Part shown: positions 1-6,556 of the stretch, one piece after another
How positions within the stretch are numbered: the first letter of the stretch is position 1
How the letters are laid out: the number at the start of each line of letters is the position of its first letter
Assembly: GCA_023423675.1 (NCBI GenBank)
Contig: JAFAFD010000065.1
Span: 1 to 8,162, forward strand
Source: Pseudomonadota bacterium
GTDB lineage: Bacteria > Pseudomonadota > Gammaproteobacteria > Xanthomonadales > Xanthomonadaceae
DNA: 8,162 nucleotides
Direction of reading: 5' to 3'
Position numbers and translations under genes: made by a program
The notes under the pieces: model-generated
Told to the model about the DNA's origin: nothing
The model's input: only the letters and a program-made list of their open reading frames with translations
Databases searched by the model: none

Positions 1-553
1 CTTCAGGTGTCAGTGCCGCAGGCTCGTCCAGCCGTGCAGTGACGTGGCTGGGGACACCCCGCTGGATCTCATCGAGCACCGCCACGGCCGAGCAGATCTG
101 GCCCGGCGTGCAGTACCCGCACTGGAAACCATCATGCTTGACGAAGGCGGCCTGCATGTCGCTGAGGTTGCCAGGTGATCCCATGCCTTCTATGGTGGTG
201 ATCCTGGCGCCCTCATGCATCACGGCCAGAGTCAGGCACGCATTGATGCGACGGCCGTCCACCAGGACGGTGCAGGCACCGCACTGCCCATGGTCGCAGC
301 CCTTTTTCGTGCCTGTCAGCTGCAGGTGCTCACGCAGCGCATCGAGCAGGGTGACCCGGGTGTCGAGAAGCAGTGAGCGGCTTGCACCGTTCACCTCGAA
401 GGTCACCTGCGTGGTGACCGGGGCGCGTGCGGAGGAGCGGTCGGGCTCGGCGGCGGCGGCGACAGCGGCAGGCATGGCCATGGTGGTGGCCGAGCCCGCA
501 CTGAGCTTGAGCATGTCGCGCCGCGTGAGCGGAAGCTTGGAAGGGGGATTCAT
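1..553 (-). CDS. paoA: Aldehyde oxidoreductase [2Fe-2S] subunit PaoA (YagT-like), 3' end beyond window
   Basis: Small iron-sulfur subunit of the periplasmic molybdenum-cytosine-dinucleotide aldehyde oxidoreductase PaoABC, which oxidises aldehydes to carboxylic acids; this subunit passes electrons from the molybdenum site. 184 codons are visible. The N-terminus carries a twin-arginine signal (TRRDMLKLS, residues 10-18, then a small hydrophobic stretch and Ala-rich cleavage region). The plant-type ferredoxin cluster is complete: C86, C91, C94 and C106 in GCDHGQCGACTV...NAC. The second [2Fe-2S] domain begins with FQCGYCTPGQIC (C145, C148), but its CRCG half lies off the edge. The wording closely follows E. 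coli YagT as I remember it (TTIEG, QAAF.KHDGFQCGYCTPGQIC, IPSHVT). The ATG start is supported by GGAG five bases upstream (559-562) and by the Tat motif; an internal Met at 14 would lose the twin arginines. paoB and paoC are expected downstream, outside the window. Confidence 0.93.
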   Translation of the reverse strand, partial: MNPPSKLPLTRRDMLKLSAGSATTMAMPAAVAAAAEPDRSSARAPVTTQVTFEVNGASRSLLLDTRVTLLDALREHLQLTGTKKGCDHGQCGACTVLVDGRRINACLTLAVMHEGARITTIEGMGSPGNLSDMQAAFVKHDGFQCGYCTPGQICSAVAVLDEIQRGVPSHVTARLDEPAALTPE

Positions 554-616
554 CGTGACTCCGCTGGCTGCAGTCGGCTGACGGGATTGCGTGTCAGCAT
601 GGCGGTGCTGCGGTAG

Positions 617-769
617 GCAGGCGGTGAAGTCCCCCGTCGTCTCCCATTCAGTCTGTTACGTCGCGGGTTCGGTCCGGCAGCCGCACAGGCCGAGTTCGAG
701 CTCGGCATCCAGGTCCTGACCCGGGGTGCAGTGGCGATGCTGCCTTCGCTGCCCGCTGGCAAGCGCTGA
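617..769 (+). pseudogene. Possible 3' remnant of a plus-strand regulator gene (TetR-type C-terminus?)
   Basis: The gap between paoA and the kinase contains a short plus-strand open frame, after a TAG at 614-616, that ends in TGA at 767-769. It has no ATG start. From about 668 onward its codons have mostly G/C third positions and give a plausible amphipathic helix and tail (QAEFELGIQVLTRGAVAML). The shape 'EFxLGxxxLxxG' recalls the last helix of some TetR/AcrR regulators. That likeness is from memory and rests on about 30 residues. No DNA-binding half is present upstream in any frame. It may instead be chance. Confidence 0.18.
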
Positions 770-778
770 AGCTCAGCG
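764..778 (-). terminator. Small stem-loop over the kinase stop codon
   Basis: CGCTGA-AGC-TCAGCG is a perfect 6-bp stem with a 3-base loop. It spans the kinase TGA (773-775) and the plus-strand TGA at 767-769. There is no T tract on either side, so intrinsic termination is doubtful; it may only be a weak 3'-end structure. Confidence 0.2.
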
Positions 779-3568
779 TTCCGCGGAGAGGACGGCGCGT
801 ACCCGCGTGGCCAGTTCGCCGATGGTGAAGGGCTTGCCGATCAGCTGCACATGCGCGTCGAGCACGCCATCATCGACCAGGGTATTGCGGCTGTTGCCGG
901 TGGCAAACAGGACCTTCAGGTGCGGATGCCGCGCCAGGGCCTCGTCGGCCAGCTGGCGACCGTTCATTCCGGGCATCACCACATCGGTGAACAGCAGCGC
1001 GATGCCGGGGTGGGCCTGCAGCAGGGGCAGGGCGCTGGCAGCGCCATCGGCCGACAGCACCCGATAGCCGAGTTCGGACAGCGCATCAACCGAGAACGCG
1101 CGTACCGCCGCGTCATCGTCCACCACCAGGATCTGCTCGGCGCCGCCGCCGGACAGCGGTGCCACATCGGCCTTGGCCGGCGGCATGGCGTCCACCTCGG
1201 CCAGCAGGCGCGGCAGGTAGATGACGACGGTGGTGCCCGCGCCGGGTGCGGACTGCAGGCGGACATGTCCATTGGACTGCTGCACGAAGCCGTAGACCTG
1301 CGACAGGCCCAGGCCGGTACCTTGTCCGACCGGCTTGGTAGTGAAGAACGGATCGAACGCGCGCGCCATCACCTCGGGCGCCATGCCGCCGCCGGTGTCG
1401 GTCACGGCGATGCGCACGTAATCGCCAGTGGGGATGCCGCCGTGCTCGGCCACGCTGGCCAGGTCGATCGGGCAGTTGCTGGTCTGCAGCGTCAGGCGAC
1501 CGCCGCCCGGCATGGCATCGCGCGCGTTCACCGCCAGATTGAGGATCACGTTCTCCAGCTGGTTGGCATCGGCGTGCGTCCACCACTGGCCGCCACCCAG
1601 CACGGTTTCGAGGATGACGCTGCTACCGAGCGAATGCACCAGCAGATCGGTCATGCCGGCCACCAGATGGTTCACGTCGAGGGCAACCGGCTGCAGCGGC
1701 TGCGGGCGTGAGAAGGCCAGCAGCCGCTGAGTCAGCTGTGCGGCACGCTGGGCGCCGTCCAAGGCCATCTCGATGTAGCGCACCGCGCGCGCATCGCTGT
1801 CGCCGATACGCAGTGCCAGCAAGTCCAGCGGGCCGATCACCGTGGCCAGCATGTTGTTGAAGTCGTGTGCGATGCCGCCGCTGAGCTGGCCGACGGCCTC
1901 CATCTTGCGGCTCTGCCGCAGCGCGTCTTCCACCCGCATGCGCTCGGCCACTTCTGCCCGCACCCGCGCCTCCAGCTGCTCGTTCAACTCGCGCAAGCGT
2001 TCGTCGGCCGCCTTGCGAGCGGTGATGTCGATGGCCACGCCCAGCAGGCGTACGCAGCGGCCGGCCTCGAAGATGCCCCGGCCCTTGGCCGCGACCCAGC
2101 GCACCACGCCATCTTCCTTGCCGATCGTGCGGTACTCGACATCGTAGTTGGCACGCCGATGCGGATCGGCGGAGGCATCGAGTGCTGCCAGCGTCGCGGC
2201 ACGATCGTCCGGGTGCAGGCCGTTGCGGAAATCCTCGAAGTCCACCTCCGCGTCCGCCGAGATGCCGAACATCGCCTTCATGCGCTTGGGCCAGAGCAGG
2301 ACTTTCTGCACCAGGTCCAGGTCCCATAACCCAAGCTCGCCTGCTTCCGTGGCCAGGCGCAGGCGCTCTTCACCCTCGGCCAGCGCTGCTTCAGCCGCCT
2401 TGCGTCCGGACAGGTCGAGCATGGCGCCGATCATCCGCTGCGGGCGCCCATCAAGGTCGCGCAGCACCGCACCACGATCAAGCACGGCGGCATAGCTGCC
2501 ATCGGCGCGTCGGAACCGGTACTCGTCGTGCCAGGTGGCGCCGTCTCCGTCGATGACGGCGTGGATGTTGCGGTCGATGCGGTCGCGGTCCTCGGGATGG
2601 ATGTGGTCCAGCCACCACTGTGCACTGGTCTCCATCATCGGGTGCCCGAACAGGCTGGACAGCGCTTCGTTCCAGACGACGTGCCCGTCGACGATGCGCC
2701 AGTCCCAGATCGCGTCGTTGGTGGCCTGTGCGGCCAGCCGATAGCGTTCCTCGATGTCGAGGCGCTCGGCCTCGGCCGACTTGCGGTCGGTGATGTCCAG
2801 CGAGGTGCCGACCAGGCCGATCACTTCGCCGTCGCCATTGCGCAGTGGCGCCTTGGTCGACAGCCACCACGCGCGGCGGCCATCTGGAAAGCTGACTTCC
2901 TCTTCCACCTGCTCGCTGCGGCCGCTGGACATTACCCGCTCGTCGGTGGCCATCACTGCCGCAGCCTGGGCGGGGTTGGCCAACAGTTCGGCATCGGTCC
3001 GCCCGACATACTCCGCCGGGGGGCGCCCGATCAGTGCCGTTGTGCCGCTGTTGCCCATCAGCAGGCGGCCTTGGCGATCCTTGGCATACATCACGCCGGG
3101 CGCGGCCTCAACGAAGGAGCGCAGCAGGGCCTGGGCCTGGTCACGCTCGGCCTGCACCCGCAGCCGTTCGTCGATGTCGATGAGGACGCCGGGGAAGCGC
3201 AGTGCCCGACCGTTCTCGTCCAGGTCGACGCGGCCGATACTTTCCAGCCAATGGTAACCGCCGTCGGTGCCGCGCGTGCGGTACTGATGCGCGAAGCGGC
3301 CGCCATGCCGCACGGCATGCTCGATGGCCGACGTCAGCCCTGCCAGGTCATCGGGGTGCACCGTGCCCAGCACCTCGTGCAGCTGCAGCTTGCGCTGGGC
3401 CAGCGTCGGGTCGAGCCCGAACGCGCGGGCGAGCGCTTCGTCAACGGTCAGCTGGTCGTTCGGCACATCCCAGAACCAGGTGCCGACGATGGCACCCGCT
3501 GCCAGCGCCATGTTCACGCTGTCGGAGGCATGGGCGGCTTGCGGCTGGGGAACGGGAGGCTGGGTCAC
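773..3568 (-). CDS. PAS-rich hybrid sensor histidine kinase with C-terminal receiver
   Basis: Signal-sensing kinase of 931 residues, cytoplasmic: no signal peptide or membrane span is visible. Four PAS/PAC units come first (about 20-135, 150-265, 272-392, 400-520), each closing with a PAC-like strand such as GTSLDITDRK or GVAIDITARK. A short coiled coil follows (about 520-555). The HisKA H-box is GGIAHDFNN with phospho-acceptor H568. The HATPase has an N-box (NLAVNARDAM, 677-686), G1 (DTGGGM, 724-729), an F-box (FDPFFTTKP) and G2 (GQGTGLGLS, to 756). The receiver (about 812-928) has the acid pocket DDD 817-819, acceptor D862 (TDVVMPGMNG), T890 and K912 (GKPF). All catalytic residues are present. 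The start is GTG, the longest possible in frame, with only a weak GAGA ahead; M20 is an alternative without a Shine-Dalgarno. No response-regulator gene is adjacent, so the phosphate target and the signal are unknown. Confidence 0.95.
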   Translation of the reverse strand: MTQPPVPQPQAAHASDSVNMALAAGAIVGTWFWDVPNDQLTVDEALARAFGLDPTLAQRKLQLHEVLGTVHPDDLAGLTSAIEHAVRHGGRFAHQYRTRGTDGGYHWLESIGRVDLDENGRALRFPGVLIDIDERLRVQAERDQAQALLRSFVEAAPGVMYAKDRQGRLLMGNSGTTALIGRPPAEYVGRTDAELLANPAQAAAVMATDERVMSSGRSEQVEEEVSFPDGRRAWWLSTKAPLRNGDGEVIGLVGTSLDITDRKSAEAERLDIEERYRLAAQATNDAIWDWRIVDGHVVWNEALSSLFGHPMMETSAQWWLDHIHPEDRDRIDRNIHAVIDGDGATWHDEYRFRRADGSYAAVLDRGAVLRDLDGRPQRMIGAMLDLSGRKAAEAALAEGEERLRLATEAGELGLWDLDLVQKVLLWPKRMKAMFGISADAEVDFEDFRNGLHPDDRAATLAALDASADPHRRANYDVEYRTIGKEDGVVRWVAAKGRGIFEAGRCVRLLGVAIDITARKAADERLRELNEQLEARVRAEVAERMRVEDALRQSRKMEAVGQLSGGIAHDFNNMLATVIGPLDLLALRIGDSDARAVRYIEMALDGAQRAAQLTQRLLAFSRPQPLQPVALDVNHLVAGMTDLLVHSLGSSVILETVLGGGQWWTHADANQLENVILNLAVNARDAMPGGGRLTLQTSNCPIDLASVAEHGGIPTGDYVRIAVTDTGGGMAPEVMARAFDPFFTTKPVGQGTGLGLSQVYGFVQQSNGHVRLQSAPGAGTTVVIYLPRLLAEVDAMPPAKADVAPLSGGGAEQILVVDDDAAVRAFSVDALSELGYRVLSADGAASALPLLQAHPGIALLFTDVVMPGMNGRQLADEALARHPHLKVLFATGNSRNTLVDDGVLDAHVQLIGKPFTIGELATRVRAVLSAER

Positions 3569-3582
3569 GGACGATCTCGAAC

Positions 3583-3600
3583 GGCGGGGCGTTGCCCGCC
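3583..3600 (-). other. GC-rich hairpin in the kinase leader
   Basis: GGCGGG-gcgttg-CCCGCC forms a 6-bp all-GC stem; an overlapping alternative pairs GGGGCG with CGCCCC. It ends 15 bases before the GTG start of the kinase, close to where ribosomes would load. Its role is unknown; it could reduce translation. Confidence 0.25.
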
Positions 3601-3651
3601 CCGGGCAGGGGCAGGCAGAACATGGGCCGCCAGTCTAGATCAAGGCCGCGT

Positions 3652-3671
3652 CACGGCAGCGTGGTGCCGTG
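3652..3671 (-). terminator. Stem-loop at the end of the SPFH operon
   Basis: A perfect 7-bp stem, CACGGCA / TGCCGTG, with a 6-base loop lies immediately after the TGA of the 86-residue gene. The only following Ts are scattered (CTTGATCT), so it is a terminator-like structure without a classical U tract. It is the best candidate for the 3' end of the three-gene operon and separates it from the kinase gene. Confidence 0.35.
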
Positions 3672-3932
3672 TCAATCGCCACCGGGCTTCACCCGCATCA
3701 CCCGTTTGCGGTACTCGTAGACGTTGTCACCGCGCACGCGCCGTTCCTGCGTACCGGTGATCGAATCCACGCGACGGTCCGAGCCAGTGACCGGCTTGGC
3801 GTCGATCGCGGTTTCGTGTTCGAACGAATGCGATTTGTCGGTGTTGCGGTAATAGCGGTACAGCGCCCAGTACAGCGCCGTAGCACCTGCCGGGCCGGCC
3901 GCCAGCAACCAGAGACCACTGTCGTCACTCAT
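3672..3932 (-). CDS. Small single-span membrane protein of the SPFH/zinc-ribbon operon
   Basis: An 86-residue protein of unknown function. A hydrophobic segment at about 7-24 (GLWLLAAGPAGATALYWAL) would cross the membrane once. It is followed by a Tyr/Arg-rich edge (YRYYRN, 25-30) and a charged hydrophilic tail to residue 86, probably cytoplasmic by the positive-inside rule. The chosen ATG overlaps the stop of the upstream zinc-ribbon gene (ATGA, 3929-3932), which suggests translational coupling. A longer reading from 4010 would add 26 low-complexity residues lying inside the neighbour's coding sequence and is less likely. There are no cysteines, so it is not a zinc protein. Similar small proteins with the phrase RNTDKSHSFE next to double-zinc-ribbon genes are something I recall from actinobacteria, without certainty. 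It may help anchor or assemble the operon's other two products. Confidence 0.82.
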   Translation of the reverse strand: MSDDSGLWLLAAGPAGATALYWALYRYYRNTDKSHSFEHETAIDAKPVTGSDRRVDSITGTQERRVRGDNVYEYRKRVMRVKPGGD

Positions 3933-5281
3933 GTTGTCGCCACCAGGAATGCAATTGCCAGGGCTTCGATGACCGTGCCGGTGGCCAGGGCAGCCAGCAG
4001 CATCTTCCACTGCTGCACAGGTACGCTGCCCATGGTCTCACCGGTGCGGCCGTTCACCGCGATGTAGTGAAGCATGCCGCCGTTGGCACCGGGCTGGTGA
4101 TAGGAGTAAAGCCAGACCGGCAGGTACATCGATACCCAGCGGCTCCCGTGCACGTCCAGCTGCTCCTGCTCCCAGCGCACGCCGCGGTCATAGCGGCGCA
4201 CGCTGGCTTCCACCTGCGCGCGGGCGATCGACAGCAGCTGGTCTTCCAGTCGCGGACGCAGCTTCTCCACGTCCACGTTGCGCTTCTCGGAGGTGAAGCC
4301 AGCCAGGTAGGACGCGTTCCACTTCACCGCGTTCTTGGTGTCGAACGGCAGGATGGTGTTGATGATGTTGTTGGTGTTGGTGCGCGTGTCGAGGTTGCCG
4401 CGCTCGGCCGAGGATTCCAGCGGTAGGTCGTCGACGGTGAATTCGACCTGGCGCTCGACCTGGTAGATGTCCGCGTCGTAGTAGGTCTGCTTGTTCTTCT
4501 CGGTACCGCGGGTGTATTCGCGGGTCTTGATCTCGCCCTTGCCGGCCACGGCCGCGCTGACATTGCTGTCCACGATCATGTAGGGCAGGTACACGCCCAC
4601 CACGTTTTCCGGGGTGAACTGGTCCTTGAAGGCCTTCAGCGCGAACATCCGGCGCTTGTCGACGAACTGGCGGATGCGTGCAACCGCATCGTCCTTCTTG
4701 ATGTGGAAGGGCAACACGGCATCGGGCACCGCACCGTTGCTGATCTGTTCGTTGACGCCGAACACGTGGCGGCACCAGTGGCAACGCGCGGTCATCGTGC
4801 TTTCGGTGTTGACCGTGACTTCAGCGCCACAGCCGCCGCACTTGAAGGTCATCAGCGCCGAGGTGTCGGCGTCGATGTCGCGTGCACCGGAGGCGATGAC
4901 CGTGCCCTGCAGCTGGTCCAGCGCTTCGCCCAGCCCGAATTCCTCCTCCACCCGCGCGCCATGCCATTCGTGACGGCAGTACAGGCAGACCAGGACGTCG
5001 GTGCCAAGCCTGGGGCGGATGTCGGTGCTGCCGCACTTCGGGCAGCGGTTCAGGCCGTCCTTCAGCTCGCTGGCCGAGGTGTCGATGGCCAGCGGATCGG
5101 GCGCCTCGACTTCATCACGGATGGCCTGCGGCAGCGTGCTGGTATCCAGCGGGAAGCTGCCAGGCAGGGGCGGGACGTCCTGCGGCGAGCCCGGACCGTC
5201 CAGCTTCGCCGCCGGCAAGGGCGGGGGCGAAGCGGGGGCGGCCTGGGGCAGCGGCGGAGGACCGTTTCTGGGGTCGGACAT
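3929..5281 (-). CDS. TFIIB-type double zinc-ribbon, tail-anchored membrane protein
   Basis: A 450-residue protein. A Pro-rich, probably disordered N-terminus (5-45) leads to two zinc ribbons: C80-x2-C83 with C99-x2-C102 (CPKCGSTDIRP...CLYCRHEW), and C148-x2-C151 with C167-x2-C170 (CGGCGAEV...CHWCRHVFG). A long mixed alpha/beta domain follows (about 185-415) with the family-like phrases NGAVPDAVLPF, YLPYMIVD, KNAVKWNASYL and LPVWLYSYH. The only clear hydrophobic span is at the very end (about 427-448, with one Glu), leaving two residues after it, so the protein looks tail-anchored with its ribbons in the cytoplasm. It matches what is annotated elsewhere as 'TFIIB-type zinc ribbon-containing protein'; a role in transcription is unlikely given the anchor. 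Its start lies 20 bases after the SPFH gene, with only a weak GGCGGA ahead. Pairing with an SPFH gene recalls Bacillus YdjG/YdjI. Molecular function is unknown. Confidence 0.88.
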   Translation of the reverse strand: MSDPRNGPPPLPQAAPASPPPLPAAKLDGPGSPQDVPPLPGSFPLDTSTLPQAIRDEVEAPDPLAIDTSASELKDGLNRCPKCGSTDIRPRLGTDVLVCLYCRHEWHGARVEEEFGLGEALDQLQGTVIASGARDIDADTSALMTFKCGGCGAEVTVNTESTMTARCHWCRHVFGVNEQISNGAVPDAVLPFHIKKDDAVARIRQFVDKRRMFALKAFKDQFTPENVVGVYLPYMIVDSNVSAAVAGKGEIKTREYTRGTEKNKQTYYDADIYQVERQVEFTVDDLPLESSAERGNLDTRTNTNNIINTILPFDTKNAVKWNASYLAGFTSEKRNVDVEKLRPRLEDQLLSIARAQVEASVRRYDRGVRWEQEQLDVHGSRWVSMYLPVWLYSYHQPGANGGMLHYIAVNGRTGETMGSVPVQQWKMLLAALATGTVIEALAIAFLVATT

Positions 5282-5301
5282 GGGTCTGCGCGTCCGCCGG
5301 C

Positions 5302-6441
5302 TTACAGGCCCAGCGCCTTGGCCTTCAGCGCGTCGTAGTCGCCCTGGGTGATCAGGCCCAGGTCGAGCATTTCCTTGGCCTTCTTCAGCTTGGCCACCGG
5401 ATCATCGGCGGCCGGCGCGGCCGGCTGCTGCAGGCTGCCCGCACCGAACATGCCCGAGGCCATGCCGACGCCGACCAGGCCCGCCGCGCCGCCGCTCTCG
5501 CCGGCCGACTGGATGCCCTGGGCCACGCTGGCCTGCAGGTTGGAATTGCCGCGCGAGCCGGACAGCGCATCGGCGCGCTGCACGGTCTTCAGCAGTTCAC
5601 GGGTGTTGGCGTCGTATTCGATCGAGACGATGGCGGTCTTGACGATGGCCAGGCCACGGTCGGACTTCCACTGGTAGGCCTGCTCGACGGCCGCCGACAG
5701 GCTCTGCGCGAAGCCGATCGAATCCTGCTGCAGCCTGGTGATGCGGTTGCCCTTGGACGGGTCGTTGCTGTACAGGCTGAACGCCGGTGCCAGCGAACCC
5801 ACCACTTCATTGAACAGCTGGGTGGCGGCGGCATTGTCCATGTCGGTGAAGTCGAAGACCTGGCCCGGACGCAGGTAGCTGGCCGGCACGAAGTTTTTCA
5901 CGAACAGGATCGGGTCGACGATCTTCAGCGTGTACGAGCCACGGGTAACCGCGCCGACCTGGGTATTGAGGAAGGCATCGTCCCAGTAGATTTCCGACTG
6001 GGTGCCGAAGCGGTTGTCCGGCAGCTCCTTCAGCGAGACGAAGAAGGCGGCCTGCTGCGAGCCCGGCTGGCCGCCGAACTTGAAGCGTTCCCAGCTCTGC
6101 TTGATGAAGGTGCTGACCAGCCCGTCACCGGCGAAGATCGACTGCGAATTGAGGTCGTCCGAGCGCCACTCGTAGCCACCCGGCTCGGCCACGAAGGCGG
6201 TGATCGCGCCGTCCTGGAACAGCAGCAGGCCGTAGCCTTCTGGCACGACGATCTTCGAGCCGTTGCTGATGATGTTGGACGAACCGCTGGTATTGGAACC
6301 ACGGCCGGCATTGGTGCCCTGCGGCACGGCCGCGAACAGGGCCGCGGTCGACGGCAGGCCCGTCGGCACGGTGTAGAAATCCTTCCACTGGTCGGCCAGA
6401 ACACCGCCCACCGCACCCTTGACCGCCTGTACCAGACCCAT
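5302..6441 (-). CDS. SPFH-domain protein with C-terminal SHOCT (COG4260, YdjI/virion-core-like)
   Basis: A 379-residue membrane-associated scaffold-type protein of the stomatin/prohibitin/flotillin superfamily. The N-terminus (MGLVQAVKGAVGGVLADQWKD) is typical of COG4260 and suits peripheral membrane contact by an amphipathic helix; there is no true transmembrane span. The conserved block GRGSNTSGSSNIISNGSKI lies at about 46-64, and the SPFH fold runs to about 285. A Gly/Ala-rich linker (about 309-345) leads to a SHOCT domain (347-379: DDPVAKLKKAKEMLDLGLIT), replacing the zinc ribbon found at this end in many relatives. The start at 6441 has AGGGAG six bases upstream (6448-6453) and matches the family N-terminus. 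The frame is open to 6543, but those 34 extra residues are not family-like and run through the putative promoter. First gene of a three-gene operon; probably oligomerises at the membrane and works with the zinc-ribbon protein. Confidence 0.92.
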   Translation of the reverse strand: MGLVQAVKGAVGGVLADQWKDFYTVPTGLPSTAALFAAVPQGTNAGRGSNTSGSSNIISNGSKIVVPEGYGLLLFQDGAITAFVAEPGGYEWRSDDLNSQSIFAGDGLVSTFIKQSWERFKFGGQPGSQQAAFFVSLKELPDNRFGTQSEIYWDDAFLNTQVGAVTRGSYTLKIVDPILFVKNFVPASYLRPGQVFDFTDMDNAAATQLFNEVVGSLAPAFSLYSNDPSKGNRITRLQQDSIGFAQSLSAAVEQAYQWKSDRGLAIVKTAIVSIEYDANTRELLKTVQRADALSGSRGNSNLQASVAQGIQSAGESGGAAGLVGVGMASGMFGAGSLQQPAAPAADDPVAKLKKAKEMLDLGLITQGDYDALKAKALGL

Positions 6442-6463
6442 GACCTGCTCCCTGTGGTTACCG

Positions 6464-6482
6464 GACAGGCACCATGCCTGTC
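6464..6482. promoter_or_regulatory. Perfect 8-bp dyad upstream of the SPFH operon
   Basis: GACAGGCA-CCA-TGCCTGTC is an exact inverted repeat with 8-base arms and a 3-base centre, 22 bases before the SPFH start codon. If the TATAGT at 6494-6499 is a -10 box, the dyad begins just after the transcription start, a usual place for a repressor operator. As RNA it would instead form a hairpin just upstream of the ribosome-binding site. The cognate factor is not identifiable. Confidence 0.45.
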
Positions 6483-6493
6483 GTGCTCGGCTG

Positions 6494-6499
6494 ACTATA
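6494..6499 (-). promoter_or_regulatory. Possible -10 box of the SPFH operon
   Basis: TATAGT on the minus strand differs from the sigma-70 consensus by one base and would give a leader of roughly 45 bases. No good -35 hexamer stands 16-18 bases upstream (GGCGAG at 17), so the promoter would be weak or activator-dependent. Confidence 0.27.
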
Positions 6500-6510
6500 G
6501 AGGAGCGGGG

Positions 6511-6526
6511 CGGTGGCTCGCCACCG
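6511..6526 (-). terminator. GC hairpin between the lipocalin and SPFH genes
   Basis: CGGTGG-CTCG-CCACCG is a perfect 6-bp stem with a 4-base loop, 31 bases past the lipocalin stop. A further GGTGG lies just beyond it and offers an alternative pairing. There is no T tract. It may end the methyltransferase-lipocalin transcript, or serve as a protein site, since it sits where the -35 region of the putative SPFH promoter would be. Confidence 0.3.
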
Positions 6527-6556
6527 GTCATGGTGGCGGCCATTCATCTGGCAGAA

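Noticed and set aside
39..581. Plus-strand open frame of 180 residues
   Set aside because: Shadow of paoA, whose cysteine motifs on the minus strand are unambiguous.
550..762. Minus-strand open frame of 70 residues between the kinase and paoA
   Set aside because: Arg/Pro/Ser-rich, no ribosome-binding site or family features, and it overlaps the paoA start. Probably non-coding.
851..1711. Plus-strand open frame of 286 residues
   Set aside because: Antisense shadow of the kinase catalytic and receiver region; no recognisable motif.
3610..3650. Sigma-54-like or sigma-70 promoter upstream of the kinase
   Set aside because: TTGATC has no acceptable -10 at 16-18 bases, and the TGGC...TTC stretch lacks the GG-N10-GC spacing.
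2528..3760. Plus-strand open frame of 410 residues
   Set aside because: It lies antisense to the kinase, in a GC-rich gene where opposite frames stay open. Its residues are Ala/Arg/Gly/His-rich with no domain pattern, while the minus strand gives clear PAS motifs.
6442..6543. N-terminal extension of the SPFH protein
   Set aside because: The extra 34 residues are unlike the family, run through the dyad and promoter-like box, and the start at 6441 has a good ribosome-binding site.
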